Positions 44,562 through 56,219 of a stretch of DNA of 64,000 bases are shown here, one piece after another. Position 1 is the stretch's first letter; the number at the start of each line of letters is the position of its first letter. A program made the position numbers and the translations under genes. The DNA is from Telopea speciosissima. Its lineage: Eukaryota > Streptophyta > Magnoliopsida > Proteales > Proteaceae. Below the pieces are notes generated by a model. That model saw only the letters and a list, made by a program, of their open reading frames with translations, was not told the origin of the DNA and made no database searches. The stretch is from contig NC_057919.1 of the NCBI RefSeq assembly GCF_018873765.1, positions 20,128,698-20,192,697 on the forward strand. The letters run 5' to 3'.

Positions 44562-46123
44562 ATGCCACCACGAAGGAAGACCGCTGCCTCCACCAATAAT
44601 GTTCTGAGGAACCAATGGCCACGACCATGTCTCTCTGGAGGCGGAGGTCCCAAACGATGATCAGGTCGTCGTAGCCGAACCTAACAACGAGACGATGGTG
44701 GAGGTGGTACCCGACCCCAATGCACCGACAACTGTAGGTCAGGTCCATGACCTGCAGCAACAAATACTGGATGATCGTCGACTCTTCCGAGACTATCTGA
44801 CGCAGCGTTCGACGTCCCACCGCCATAGGGTGTCAGCAGCCGCAAGGGCAAAGCCTGTACCCAGACAAGAGCCTGATCCTAGGGGACCACCACTCCGGGA
44901 GGAAAGGTCAGAGAGACTCGCCAGGTGATTAGCATTCGTTCCCCCACCAAGGGAGCAGCAACTCGCCAGGCTAACCCGTTCCCCCGCCGGGGGAGCCTTC
45001 TCAGCACCTTAGAAGGACGAGAGACCTCCCAGGGCGGTCAGACCATGGAAGGACACCGGCGCCTGGGGCTCTGGTGCCAAACCCAGAGAGATCCGCCAGG
45101 AGGTCGGTGGTCCAAGGTTGACTGAGGGAGAGTCACAGGCGAGGACAAAGCTGGATCCGATGGGAGGAGAGCCCCTCCCCATTGCGTCAGGGTTCATCGC
45201 GACGTAACCATTCACCATCCCGCCAACACTCAAGGCGGGAGGGGACATCCAGGAGAAGTCGTGAACGAGGTTGTAGTGAGCGTCCTACCGGATATGAAGG
45301 ATAGGCACGAGAGGAAGAGTTGGACCAAAGGCTCCGGGACCTGGACGAGAAGCTAGAAGGGTTAAAGAAACAGACCAGAGGAGAGACACACTTCGTACCT
45401 GGACAACACCCGTTCTCCACAGAGATCATGTCAGCCACACTCCCCTCTGGGTTCCGACTGCCTACCTTTGAACTATACAGTGGTACCACGGACCCTAATG
45501 ACCACATCAACTATTTTAATGGCATGATGACACTATATGGTGGGTCGAACGTGGTCTCCTGTCGGGCATTCCCTGCATCCCTCAAGGGTGCGGCTACATC
45601 ATGGTTCTCCAGGCTACGACCAAGGTCGATAGGCTCGTTCACAGAGCTATGCGAACAGCTTGTCACCCTCTTCCAGAGCAGCGTCAAGCAGAAGAAGACC
45701 ACCGTCAACCTACTGAACGTGGTATAGAACCCTAGGGAATCTCTCAGGGAGTATGTCAGCAGGTTCACCAAGGAGTCCTTGGAGGTTTGAGATTTGGACG
45801 ACCAGACCCAGCATGCAGCCTTGGCAGGAGGCATCAGAGACTTGGACCTGATCAAGGACCTGGCACGTTATGAGACCAGGACCATGAAGGAGCTCTTGGA
45901 GCGGTGCAACGAGTTCGCCAATATGGCGGAGGTACTGCAGGTTAGGAAGAAAGTGATAGAGGCTAAGCCCCAAGACAACAAGAGGTCAGCACCGGATGAC
46001 AGTAAGGAATGCAAGCGGACAAGGACCGAGCGTCGGCAGGAGAAGAACGATCTTCCTGAAGAACTGATCGTCGTCCTGAGAGAAGTGAAAGAGCCAACAG
46101 CCCCGAGTTCACACCGCTAAACA
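44562..46123 (+). pseudogene. Gypsy gag, broken
   Basis: Starts MPPRRKTAASTNN at 44562. A frameshift between 44590 and 44640 moves the frame to 44630-44928, and another to the frame that carries the main gag domain at 45320-46123 (LPTFELYSGTTDPNDHI, KGAATSWFSRL, the usual plant retrotransposon gag core). That frame has TAG at 45725-45727 and TGA near 45788. The zinc knuckle (CLFHKENGHDTEDC) lies downstream in the pol frame at about 46225. Confidence 0.85.
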
Positions 46124-46143
46124 CTACCCGATCATAAATCCTC

Positions 46144-49100
46144 ATGCAGATCCAGGACCGTGACCTGATCCGATGGCCACGACCCATGCTAGCAGGACTT
46201 GAGAAGAAAAACCCTAACAAGTACTGCCTCTTCCACAAGGAGAATGGGCATGACACAGAGGACTGCTTCCAGTTGAAGAGAGAGATAGAAAGCATTGTAA
46301 GGGTAGGGAGTTTAAACAGGTATGTGAAAGGAAGGCGTAATGGTTATTTTGGTCAGGCAGACAGAGGTCGTGACCGAGAAAGAGAAGAACCAAGGAGAGA
46401 GGAAAGAAGGACGGATCGAGAGAGAGACCGCCCAGAAGGGCGGAGAGATGCAGCAGAATCGAGTGGCACCAAGGGAGCCCCCATCCTCACCATACTAGGG
46501 GGACCGGGGCAGGAGCTCACCCGAAAGGCCAAAGCCCATGTCAGGTTTGTGGGGGTTACAGAGAAGCCAAGGAAGATAGCCAAGACCGAGACAGTGATAT
46601 CCTTCTCAGAGGAAGACCTAGAAGGACTGAGCTTCCCACATAAGGATGCACTGGTGGTACAGGTGGAGGTAGCCAACCGACCCGTACACAGGGTACTGAT
46701 AGACACAGGGGCATCGATAGACGTGCTCTCCCTGGATGTCTACCTACAGTTCGGGTTTGGAGACGATCAGCTAAAGCCGGAGCCTACCTACCTCAATGGA
46801 TTCTCCGGTGCAACCGCCTCCATTAGAGGTACCATAGAACTACCCGTCACGTTTAGAGTGCACCCCCAGCAAGTGACGATCATGATGAACTTTATGGTTG
46901 TCAAGTCTGTGGTGTCATTCAATGGCCTCCTAGGACAACCCTCCCTGATAGCCCTTAGAGGAGTCGTGTCACCACTCCACTTGAAGGTGAAGTTCCCCAC
47001 TGAGAACGGGGTAGGCGAAGTTCGGGGACATCAGAAGAAGGCAAGGGAGTGTTACGCGACCTTCATGAAGAAACATAAGGGAAACACCCGCAGAATGGCA
47101 CTCTGCATAGAGAATCTGGTCAGCAACCAGAGAGATGAATTGACAGAAAGAAGGGGTAGGCCAGTGGAGGATCTCGTCCCATGGCCACTCAGCAAGGATG
47201 ACCCCTTTAGGGTTATACAGATAGGCTCACTGTTGAGTGATGAGCAGAAGAACGAGTTGGGGCATCTCCTTCAAGCGAACGTGGATGTCTTTGCATGGTC
47301 GACCTCCGACATGCCTGGCATACCACGTTCCATAGCAGAACACTGCCTGCATGTAGACCTGACCAGGAAGCCCGTCCAGCAGAAGAGGCAAAATTTTACC
47401 CTGGACCGACAAGCAGCCATCAAGGAAGAGGTGGAGAAACTCAGCCAATCTGGGTTCATCAGGAAGGAGAAATTCCCCACCTGGCTAGCGAACGTAGTCA
47501 TGGTGCCGAAGCCCAACGGGAAGTGGAGGATGTGTGTTGATTACACCGATCTGAACAAGGCATATCCGAAGGACGAGTACCCACTGCCCCGGATCGACCT
47601 ATTGATCGATGCTACTGCTGGCCATGAGATGTTGAGTTTCATGGGAGCCTACTCCGGATACAACCAGATCCTCATGCATGACGATGATGAGTCTTACACC
47701 GCCTTTCGGACGGACACGGAGAACTACTGCTACCGCGTCATTCCGTTAGGGCTGAAGAATGCAGGGGCCACCTACCAGAGGATGGTCAACAAGATGTTCG
47801 AGGAGCAGATCAGGCGTAACATGGAAGTGTACGTGGAGGACATGCTTGTGAAAAGTACCCAGGCCCACTGACACCTAGCCGACCTGGAGGAAGCCTTCAC
47901 AGTGCTGAGAAGGAACCAGATGAATTTTAAACCCTGCCAAGTGCGCCTTCGATGTAACGCCAGGAAAATTCCTGAGGTTCATGGTCTCAGTACAGGGAAT
48001 AGAAGCCAACCCATCCAAGATCAAAGCCATCCGGGAGATGTCACCCCCTCGAACAGTCAGAGAAGTACAAAGGTTGAATGGAAGGGTGGCAGCCCTTTCA
48101 AGGTTCGTGTCGCGATCAAGAGACAAATGTTTGTCGTTCTTCAAGACATTGAAGAACCTCCGGAGCCCAAAGGACTTTACGTGGATAGAGGAGTGTGAGA
48201 AGGCATTCGAGGAGTTGAAGGGGTACCTGAAAAGCCCACCACTACTCGGGCGGCCAGAGCCCAATGAAGATCTACAGTTCTACCTGGCGGCCACCCTGGT
48301 CGCCGTAAGCGCAGTACTCCTGAAGGAAGAGGGCAGGGTCCAGAGGCCCATCTACTATGTCAGTCACGTTCTGATCGATGCAGAGACTAGGTACACGAGG
48401 ATCGAGAAGGTAGCCTATGCACTAGTGGTCGCAGCCAAGAAGCTACGGCCATACTTCTAAGCCCACACCGTCACAGTCCTTACCGACCTGCCCCTGAAGA
48501 AGGTACTCCACAAGCCAGATGTATCCGGAAGACTCATAGCCTAGGCGATGGAACTAAGTGAGCATGACATCAGATTTCAACCACGGACTATCGTCAAGGG
48601 CCAAGCCCTAGCAGACTTCATCGTCGAGTACACCCTATCCGAGACAAACCCGGAGGCAGATGAACCAGAGGAACAGGATTGCGGATCGTGGGAGATGTTC
48701 ATGGATGGCTCGAGTAACGTGGCAGGGAGTGGGGCTAGCCTCATACTTACCAGCCCCGAGGGATTCCGGATCCAGTATGCACTCCGATTCACCTTCTCGG
48801 CATCCAACAACGAAGCAGAGAATGAGGCACTACTAACTGGACTCCGGGTGGCCAAGGCCATCTAAGTAACACACCTATCCATCCGAAGCGATTCTCAACT
48901 CGTCATGAACCAGGTGAATGGAGAATATGAGACAAAGGATGAGCGAATGGCAGCGTACCTAGCACGTGCTCGATCACTGATCAAGGGATTCATGAAATTT
49001 GAGATGGTTTGCATACCCAAGATCGAGAACATGACTATCGATGCTCTGTCCAGGCTAGCCAACGATTAGTTTTGAGACCTGGCAGGAGCAGTGTACATTG

Positions 49101-50394
49101 AGGTCCTGCATGAACCAACATACCAGGAAAAGTAGGTCAATACCATAGAGGAAGGGCCCCGCTGGATGGACCCCATACTTGACTACATACAGAACAACAC
49201 CCTACCAGAAGACAAGGTTGAGGCAAGAAAGGTCAGGATAAGAGCTACGAAGTACACCATCCTGGACGGAATACTATACAAGAGGGGGGCCACAACACCA
49301 CTACTTTGGTGCCTGGGACCCAAAGGACCTAAGTATGCCCTGGCAGAGGTCCACAAGGGGATATGCGGAAGCCACATGGGAGGACGAGCCTTAGCCTACA
49401 AGGTCCTCTGTCAGGGACTCTACTGGCCATGAATGCAGGAGGAGGTCATACAGTACGTGAGGAAGTGCGAGCAGTGTCAGTTGTTCGCCCCTGTACCCCA
49501 TCTACCCGCCACCAAATTGACATTGATCCTCAACCCCATACCCTTCGCCAGGTGGGGGATGGACATTCGGGCAACTTCACTACGGCCTCCGAAAATAGAA
49601 AGTACCTAGTCGTCGCTATTGACTACTTCACCAAGTGGGTCGAGGCCAAGCCATTGGCCAAAATAACTGAGAACGAGATAGAGAAGTTTGTCTGCGATGA
49701 CGTTATCTACAGGTTCGAGGTGCCAAAGATTCTAGTCTCAGACAACGGCAAGCAGTTCAACAATCCCAAGTTCAGAGAATTCTGGCAAAGCTACAACATT
49801 GACTATCGGCATGTCTCGGTAGCATACCCACAGGCCAATGGTCAGGTGGAGGTGACTAACAGAACCCTACTGGAAGGGGTCAAGAAAAGGCTAAAAGGCG
49901 CCAAGGGTAAGTGGGTCGAGGAGCTACCAAGTGTTCTGTGGGCATACCAAACCACAGTACAGACACCCACAGGAGAAAGCCCCTTCTGCCTGGCATATGG
50001 CACAGAGGCACTGGCACCGGTAGAGGTGCTCGCCATGAACCACAGGGTACTGCACTTCAACGACAGAACCTATGTTGACGAGCTCCGGGCAACCTTGGAC
50101 TTCATCGATGAAATCCGGGAGAAGGGACTACTAAGAAACGTGGCCAACCAGCAACGAACTGCCAAGTACTACAACGTCAGGGTCAAGGAAAGGCTATTTC
50201 ACCAGGGCGACCTGGTACTGAGACGGGAAAGTGTATCAGAGCCAAGGAAGTAAGGAAAGTTGTCAGCCAACTGGGAAGGACCTTACGTAGTCTCCAAGCA
50301 GATACGTCCAGGGACCTACCGCCTGAAGACTCCGGCTGGCAAGAAGATAGACCGCACCTAGAACTCGGAACACTTGAAGAAGTATTACCAGTAA
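46144..50394 (+). pseudogene. Gypsy pol: protease, RT, two RNase H, integrase; broken
   Basis: 46144-47871 is open and holds the gag zinc knuckle, protease (VLIDTGASIDVL, about 46695) and RT (VVMVPKPNGKWRMCVDY onward). Two of the three RT catalytic aspartates are changed: FMGAYSGYNQ has Gly for Asp (about 47641), and the YVDD box reads YVED (about 47830). TGA closes the frame at 47869; a one-base shift at about 47930 leads to RNase H (47981-48460), the second RNase H (48700-48860, FMDGSSN, NNEAENEALL), and the zinc-binding part of integrase; another shift at about 49565 leads to the integrase core (DYFTKW, VSDNGKQF, GQVEVTNR) ending at 50394. At least seven further in-frame stops lie between. 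It cannot encode working enzymes. Confidence 0.92.
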
Positions 50395-50604
50395 GGAGAA
50401 CCCCAGCAATAACAATAAAGCAACACCGAAAGCATCACCAAAAAGCTAGCAATAGAGTCGACAGTCAACCAAGTAGCAGTAGCAGAGTCGGCAGTCAGCC
50501 ACAGTTTGGATTTTCAATGGCAATTTGAAAATTTTTATTTATGAAAGAAGTCTGGTGATTTGATTGCAATGTGATTATCTACTCATGCTCATTGATCAAC
50601 TACC

Positions 50605-51075
50605 ACCAAGACTAAGGCCCAACAACCACTGAGGCCCGGAGGCCACCAAGGCGTAATGCCACCAGGGTCAGTTGACCACCAAGGCGTAACGCCACTAAGG
50701 CCTGTAGGCCACCCGGCGCGAGGTCCGATGACCAAAGGTCCGCTGACCACCAAAGCACAAGGTCTGCTGACCACCAAGGCGTAACGCCACCAAGGCCTGT
50801 AGGCAACCCGGCGCAAGCTCTGATGACCAAAGGTTTGCTGACCACTAAAGTGCAAGGTCCGCTAACCACCGAGGCGCAATGCCACCAAGGTCGGTTGACC
50901 ACCAAGGCCCATAGGCCACCAAGGCACAAGGTCCGATGACTAAAGGTCCACTGACCGCCAAAGCGTATGGTCCGTTGACCACTAAGGCCCGAAGGCCACC
51001 AAGGCATAATGCCACCCAGGTCTAGTGACCACCAGGGCCCATAGGCCACCAAGGCACAAAGCCACTCAGGTCCCC
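50605..51075. repeat. Array of about 24 short stem-loop units
   Basis: Each unit is an 11-12 base mini inverted repeat separated by ACCAA or a close variant: GGCGTAACGCC, GGCCTGTAGGCC, GGTCCGCTGACC, GGTCGGTTGACC, GGCCCATAGGCC, GGCATAATGCC and so on. Three stem types (GGCC/GGCC, GGC/GCC, GGTC/GACC) alternate in a partly regular order. In most units both sides of the stem change together. It lies just after pol in the Gypsy element. It is not a CRISPR array: there are no constant repeats, and this is a plant genome. Confidence 0.75.
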
Positions 51076-51231
51076 AGACTGCCGGAACACCAAGGTCCTA
51101 CGTAGCAAGTAATAATAGAAGGAAAACACATTAACTACAAACGACCAAGTTCATGATATGTATAGCTCGAAATTCAAAACACAAAAATCAGAAAAGTCTA
51201 CGCATCCGGTACAACCATAAAGCTAAGAAGC

Positions 51232-53377
51232 CTAAGGAAGAAGGGTCACGTCCGACTCGGCAGGCAATATCATGTCAACCTGAGGAATATAAGTAGCACC
51301 CTCCTCAAGCAAAGCAGCATCCACCTCCGTCGTTGGGATGCTAGCCACCACTGCAACATCATGAAGCGCCGTCGCAAACTCAGAGAACCCTGGGTCGAAG
51401 AAGTTATAGCCAGGGGTCACCTCCTGGACGCAAGCCGCCAGGTCTTGGATCCCCCCTTCGTACGCCGACTGAAGCTACGCCTAGTACAACGCTGAGAACA
51501 CTGGAGACATCTGGAACTCAGCTACAGCTCGCTCGCACGTAGACTTTAGCTCAACCCCATACCTCTCCCTCAACGCATGTAGCTTCTCCTTCAAAGCAAG
51601 AACCCTAACAGAACTCTCGGCCCCGTTAGCAAAGGACACTCGAAGCTCCTCAGACACCTCCAAGAGCTTCCCTGACGCCACCACAAGCTCCTCTGACGCC
51701 CTCTGCGCACGGGCCTCAGCCCTCTCATAGACATCACGATACCCCTGTAGCTCCTTCTCCACCTCACGTAAAACGCATTGTATCTGCACCTCACGGGAAG
51801 CGTGACCTTCCAGTCGAAGCACCGCCTCAGCAAGATGGTGATGGACCTACAATCAGCATAGCAAGCAGTAAACACTCTAAACATAGGAGGAACGACAAAC
51901 ATAATGAAACCAAAAGGAATAACTCACCGAAGCCATATCGTGGTAGAGAGTCTGGACCAGACACGTCGCTGAGCCTCTACAAGGCTACGCTCGAGGTAGG
52001 AAGCCTCCCCTTTGTCCACCCACTCCCAAGACACGCTGGACCCGGCCAAGGTTGAATCCTCCGGCACCCCTAAAGTGATTACCAGTGACTCATCCACGGG
52101 CAAGAAGATCAACGGTAGCACCATCGAAAGAACTCACCCCTTTCCCCTTGGAGGGGGTCAACGCAGAAGACCCTGAGGGAACGGCAGTAGAAGGGGGAGG
52201 CGGAGATCGTGAGGCGTCGTCAACAGCTGAAGAAATATGAGGAAGGACGAGTCGTACACCAGAGCTCGACACATGAGTAGACCCTGGAACGCCCTTCCGC
52301 TTGGTCCCGACGACCACAGGTGTGGAGGAGCCATCGACATCTGCGACCCCCGCAGATGAACCTCCCTGAGAAGCAGCCTTCTTTCGCAGATTACTGCGGA
52401 GCAAGCGAAAATCCGGACGCGTATCCACTGCATGACAACATCACATCAAGACCACAAAATGAGTCAAGCAACTAATAAAGCAAAAGATAAATGTAGGTGT
52501 AAGCTAAAAAAGGAAACATCTTACCAAGACTCAACTTCCAGAGGCACAAGAAGGCCTTGGAATCCAACTGATGAACATCGAACGGGTCACGTCCCTAACA
52601 CTGTCAAAGGGTGTCGAGCTCCGAGTCACTCAACGCAAGAGGGAGGTTCACCCCCTTGATATCAACGGCCTCCCAGGAAGACCGCAGTCCACATCGAGGG
52701 ATCGTAGCAAAAAAGAAGCGGTCCCTCCAGCGCTTCACCGAGTCGGTGATCCCCACAACAAGGTCGAACGTGGTAAGAGCGCCCTTGGGAACGTGACGGT
52801 CAAAGTGATAGCACCCGCCATCCCCCTTCCTCAGAAGATAGAAGCACAAAAACAGGGGAACAATGGCTGCATGCCCCGCCCGGGCGAAAAACATATACAC
52901 CCCTAAGATAATTCGCCATGAGTTGGGCGCCACCTACCCAGGGGTGAGACACCAGTGCTCCAAGACTAAATCTACAAATCGAACAATGGGGAGACGGAGA
53001 CCAGAGGTGAGGAAAACACAGAAGAGGAAGACCTCATCCGCTCCGTGGGAGTAAGCACGGTCGCCGGGATTGGGGACGCGAAGAATGATCTCAGGAGGGC
53101 TATGGAACTTGCAACAGATGGAAGCTAAGTCCGGGGCGGTCAAGACACTAGTAGTCTAGGCCAACACACTGTGAGGGTCGCCCAGCAAGGCCCGGGGAAC
53201 CCTGCGACCCCTGTCGACACCAGAAGTGGAGCCTCTAGGGACCTCCTCCTCCCCATCACTAGCAGGGGACTAAGGCAACGGCGAGGTGGTACCCGTAGGA
53301 GAGGACGACCCCGACAAGGACTCCCCAAGAGACTCAACCAACGCAATACTCGAATCGAAGTCGTCGGAGGATGACAT
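51232..53377 (-). pseudogene. Antisense spliced gene in Gypsy 3' region (PF04195-like)
   Basis: Read on the minus strand, three exons can be traced. Exon 1 (53377-52525) starts MSSSDDFDSS; its second half, GLRLPIVRFVDLVLEHW, NSWRIILGVYMFFARAG, and SVKRWRDRFFFA, matches the plant 'putative gypsy type transposon' domain (Pfam PF04195). It ends at a GTAAG donor (52524). Intron 1 ends CAG at 52428. Exon 2 (52427-51927) is Ser/Pro/Lys-rich (VVVGTKRKG) and closes at GTGAGT. Exon 3 (about 51852-51232) encodes a helical Glu/Arg/Ala segment, then PGYNFFDPGFSEF and an acidic end. Breaks: TAG at 53270, 53156 and 52934, TGA at 52604, TAG at 52595, a frameshift near 52130, and two TAG near 51475. Antisense genes occur in some Tat elements (for example Grande). 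Function unknown. Confidence 0.7.
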
Positions 53378-53549
53378 GAATAAAAAGGGGAGGATCAAGC
53401 TACATACTCTGAGTGACGGTTCCGACAGCCGAAGAGAGACGTCAACCTGGAACCATCAGCGTGTAGAGATAGTTAGGGAAGATCATATCTAGAAAGAAAG
53501 AAAAAAAAAAAAGGAGAAATGTGTAAGTCCTCACCAAGCACCAACCACC

Positions 53550-54010
53550 GAAAGAGCACTGATCGTGACCGTGACGCACAAGCGAGTCGGGACCTGTCAC
53601 ATGATCGTCAGCGACGAGGAGCGATCCGGAAGGCGAGTACGACGTAAGGTGGATGCAACCCAGGAGGGCGCAATGACCAAGAAGGGCGGATGGCCCAAGG
53701 TGGGACGCGATGATGGCAGGAGGGTGCGACGCACCAGAGGGAGCACGACGACAGGCAAACGCCACTCACCAAGAGGGCGCGACAGCGAGGCAAGCGGGCG
53801 CCATGCAACTAGGAGGGCGCGACTATGCAGGTGGGCGCCACGCACCAAGGAGGGTGCAACTACGAGGCAGGGGCACCACGTGCCAAGGAGGGCACGACAC
53901 GAGGCAGGGGCGCCATGCACCAAGGAGGGGTCGACGATGCAGGCGGGCGCCACACACCAACGAGGGCACGACTGTAGGCAGATGTGACGTGACAGCAGGC
54001 GGGCGTGTGA
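53550..54010. repeat. GC-rich degenerate tandem array in Gypsy 3' region
   Basis: Eight or more loose copies of a unit of about 45 bases containing GGAGGGCGCGAC, GAGGCAGGGG and CGCCATGCACCAA. High GC keeps several frames open on both strands (up to 206 codons), which I take as chance. Probably a replication-slippage array of the element, not a gene. Confidence 0.6.
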
Positions 54011-54500
54011 TGCACCAAGGTGACCGCAATCGAGAGCTGGCGTCACCATCTGAGCGCGATCGAGTCAGACCAAAAGATGAGGGTGAGAACGAGGCGCAAG
54101 CTAAAGCCAAGGCCCAAGTGTGGCACAAACCAAGGAGCAGGACCGTAGACACGCCTCTAACAAAGAAAACACCACAAAGGCAAGCTCAAGGCAAGCCACA
54201 AGACACTAAGCTCCTAAGGCTAGTGGGCAAGAGAAAACTTGAGAAAGGACATGTAACAAACACTTGGGGGGCAAACCAAGATGGGGACAAAGAACAAGGC
54301 AAGGAAGAAAAGCCAAAAAGCAAAAAGTAGGAAGCACAAGACAAGAGAGAGAGAAAGTGAAAATGAAAGAGAGGAGGGATTTGAACCCACAACCTCCTCA
54401 CATCAACAATTTGCAGACTCACCCCTGAAGAGGAATTATTGGCAACAACCTCCTGGATGACATACAAACGCATGAAGAACTCTCTTGAGCACGTTGCTCC

Positions 54501-54518
54501 AAGAGGGTGAGGGGCAAA
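54501..54518 (+). other. Polypurine tract of the Gypsy element
   Basis: AAGAGGGTGAGGGGCAAA directly before the 3' LTR at 54519, the expected plus-strand primer position. Confidence 0.7.
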
Positions 54519-55104
54519 TGATGAACCACAAATCATCCCCACCAATCAAAAGATGCCACGTGTCCCTAAGAAAGAGGATCCACCTGGACGTCCTCTCCTC
54601 CAAGGCAACGTACTCCAATGGGATATAAGTATGAGTTAGATTACACTACGTCAACAACAAGATGAACACCTCTGCAGGACTCCGGAGCCTAGCTTACTAC
54701 TCACGTAACCCACATGGACTCAAGAAAGACCTAGTCATCCGGAAGGATCTGTCCCTCTGGAAGGATCTATCCATCTAGAAGGACAACCCTACTGGGACTC
54801 TAAATCTCGTCGGAAGACGACCAACTAGAGAGGAGCCCTGTTACTCAGGGAAACCTCCACCTACGAAGAAGACTCCACATCAACTAGGGACTCTCTACTC
54901 CGCCATGCACTACTATAAAAGAGAAGGTATCTCACACCCTCAACTCATCTTGAATAATCTCTTTTCATCTGTTTGCTCAGGAGATCTCACTTTGGCATCG
55001 GAGAGCCCTAGGCCAGAACCACACCGGTTCTCTCTGGTGACTTACTTGGTCCTCTTGCAGGTGATAGCACTCGTAGGACCGCTCGACGATTTCTTGATGC
55101 AACA
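54519..55104 (+). repeat. 3' LTR of the Gypsy element
   Basis: 586 bp; 20 bases longer than the 5' LTR owing to two small insertions. Ends GATGCAACA, after which the UGT-E coding sequence resumes. Confidence 0.93.
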
Positions 55105-56219
55105 AATAACAACAACAACATCCTGCTGATTGTATCATATCTGACATGTTCTTCCCCTGGGTTACGGACTCGGCTATCAAGCTTGGAATTCTGAGGTTTA
55201 TCTTCCATGGGACCAGTTTCTTTTCCTGCTGTGTCATGGACAGCATAAAACGTTATGCCCCTCATGAGAACCTTAAATCCGATTCGTATCCATTCATCGT
55301 GCCGCGCCTTCCCGATCAAATAGAGCTCACAAGATCGCAGGTGCCCGAAACCAAAAGTGAGTTTGCCGAGTTGCTTGAACGCGTTAGAAAATCAGAAGAA
55401 AGAAGCTATGGAGTCTTGGTTAACAACTTTTATGAGTTGGAGCCAGCTTATGCTGATCACTACAAGAAGGTCATAGGAAGGACGGCATGGGACATAGGCC
55501 CTATTTCACTCAGAAACAGAGATTTTGCGGATAAGGCTCAGAGGGGAAACAGTAGCAGTTACAATATTGATGGACACGAGTACTGCCTGAATTGGCTTGA
55601 CAAGAAGAAATCGAACTTGGTTCTCTACGTGTGCTTCGGAAGTGTGACCCGATTCACGGCTTCTCAACTACTAGAGATTACTATGGCCCTTGACACTTCT
55701 GGACACCCATTCATTTGGGTTGTGAGGTCCGAGGAGAGGGAGATCCCAGAAGGGTTTAAAGAGAGGAATGAGGGGAAGGGTCTGATAATAAGGGATTGGG
55801 CACCTCAAGTTTTGATACTGGACCATCCAGCCGTGGGAGGGTTTGTGACCCATTGTGGATGGAACTCGACTCTTGAAAGTGTGAGTGCAGGGGTGCCCAT
55901 GATCACTTGGCCTTTATTTGCAGAGCAGTTCTACAATGAGAAGCTGGTGACACAAGTGTTGAGGATAGGAGTGAGTGTGGGGGCTAATGAATGGAGTGGA
56001 TTCGTAGGAGAGAGAAATGCAGCTGCAGTGAAGAGAGAGGACATAGAGACGGCTGTGGATCAGTTGATGGGTGGTGGAGAAGAAGCAGAGCGAATGAGGA
56101 GTCGAGCTACAGAGCTCAAATAGAAGGCGAGAAAAGTTGTTGAAGAAGGGGGCTCATCGTACACCAACTTGACGAATTTGATCGAAGAGTTGAGGTTGCA
56201 TCTGCGGCTTGAAGCCTAG
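55105..56219 (+). pseudogene. UGT-E 3' part, with a late nonsense codon
   Basis: Resumes the UGT-E frame at Q-H-P-A-D-C-I-I-S-D-M, keeps the catalytic Asp (ISDMFFPW) and the full PSPG box, then has TAG at 56121-56123 where UGT-D has GAG, removing about 32 residues including the conserved SSYTNL end. The ancestral stop is at 56217-56219. An insertion-free copy would still lack its C-terminus, so the gene carries at least three faults: lost promoter, Gypsy insertion, nonsense codon. Confidence 0.92.

Larger units (their letters stand above)
43930..55104 (+). mobile_element. Gypsy LTR retrotransposon (Tat lineage) inside UGT-E
   Basis: 11.2 kb, plus orientation. LTRs of 566 bp (43930-44495) and 586 bp (54519-55104) begin TGATGAACC and end GATGCAACA; flanks AACAA and AATAA look like a 5-bp target duplication with one change. 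Order: LTR, primer site, gag, protease, RT, RNase H, a second (archaeal-type) RNase H, integrase, a long 3' region, LTR. The second RNase H before integrase is typical of the Tat lineage. The 3' region (50395-54518) holds a hairpin array, an antisense gene and a GC-rich tandem array. gag and pol have many stops and frameshifts. Confidence 0.95.

Noticed and set aside
44298-44571. Open frame in the 5' LTR of the Gypsy element
   Set aside because: The same frame exists in both LTRs and includes the TATA region; gag starts at 44562.
46353-46706. Minus-strand frames opposite Gypsy protease/RT
   Set aside because: Shadows of the conserved pol frame; no motif.
50605-51075. CRISPR-like array
   Set aside because: No constant repeat with unique spacers; units are small palindromes in a plant retrotransposon.
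53565-54330. Long open frames on both strands (140, 150 and 206 codons)
   Set aside because: They follow a GC-rich tandem array and show only its periodic residues.
54365-54395. tRNA-like T-arm (GTGGGTTCAAATCCC on the minus strand)
   Set aside because: No matching acceptor, D and anticodon arms around it.
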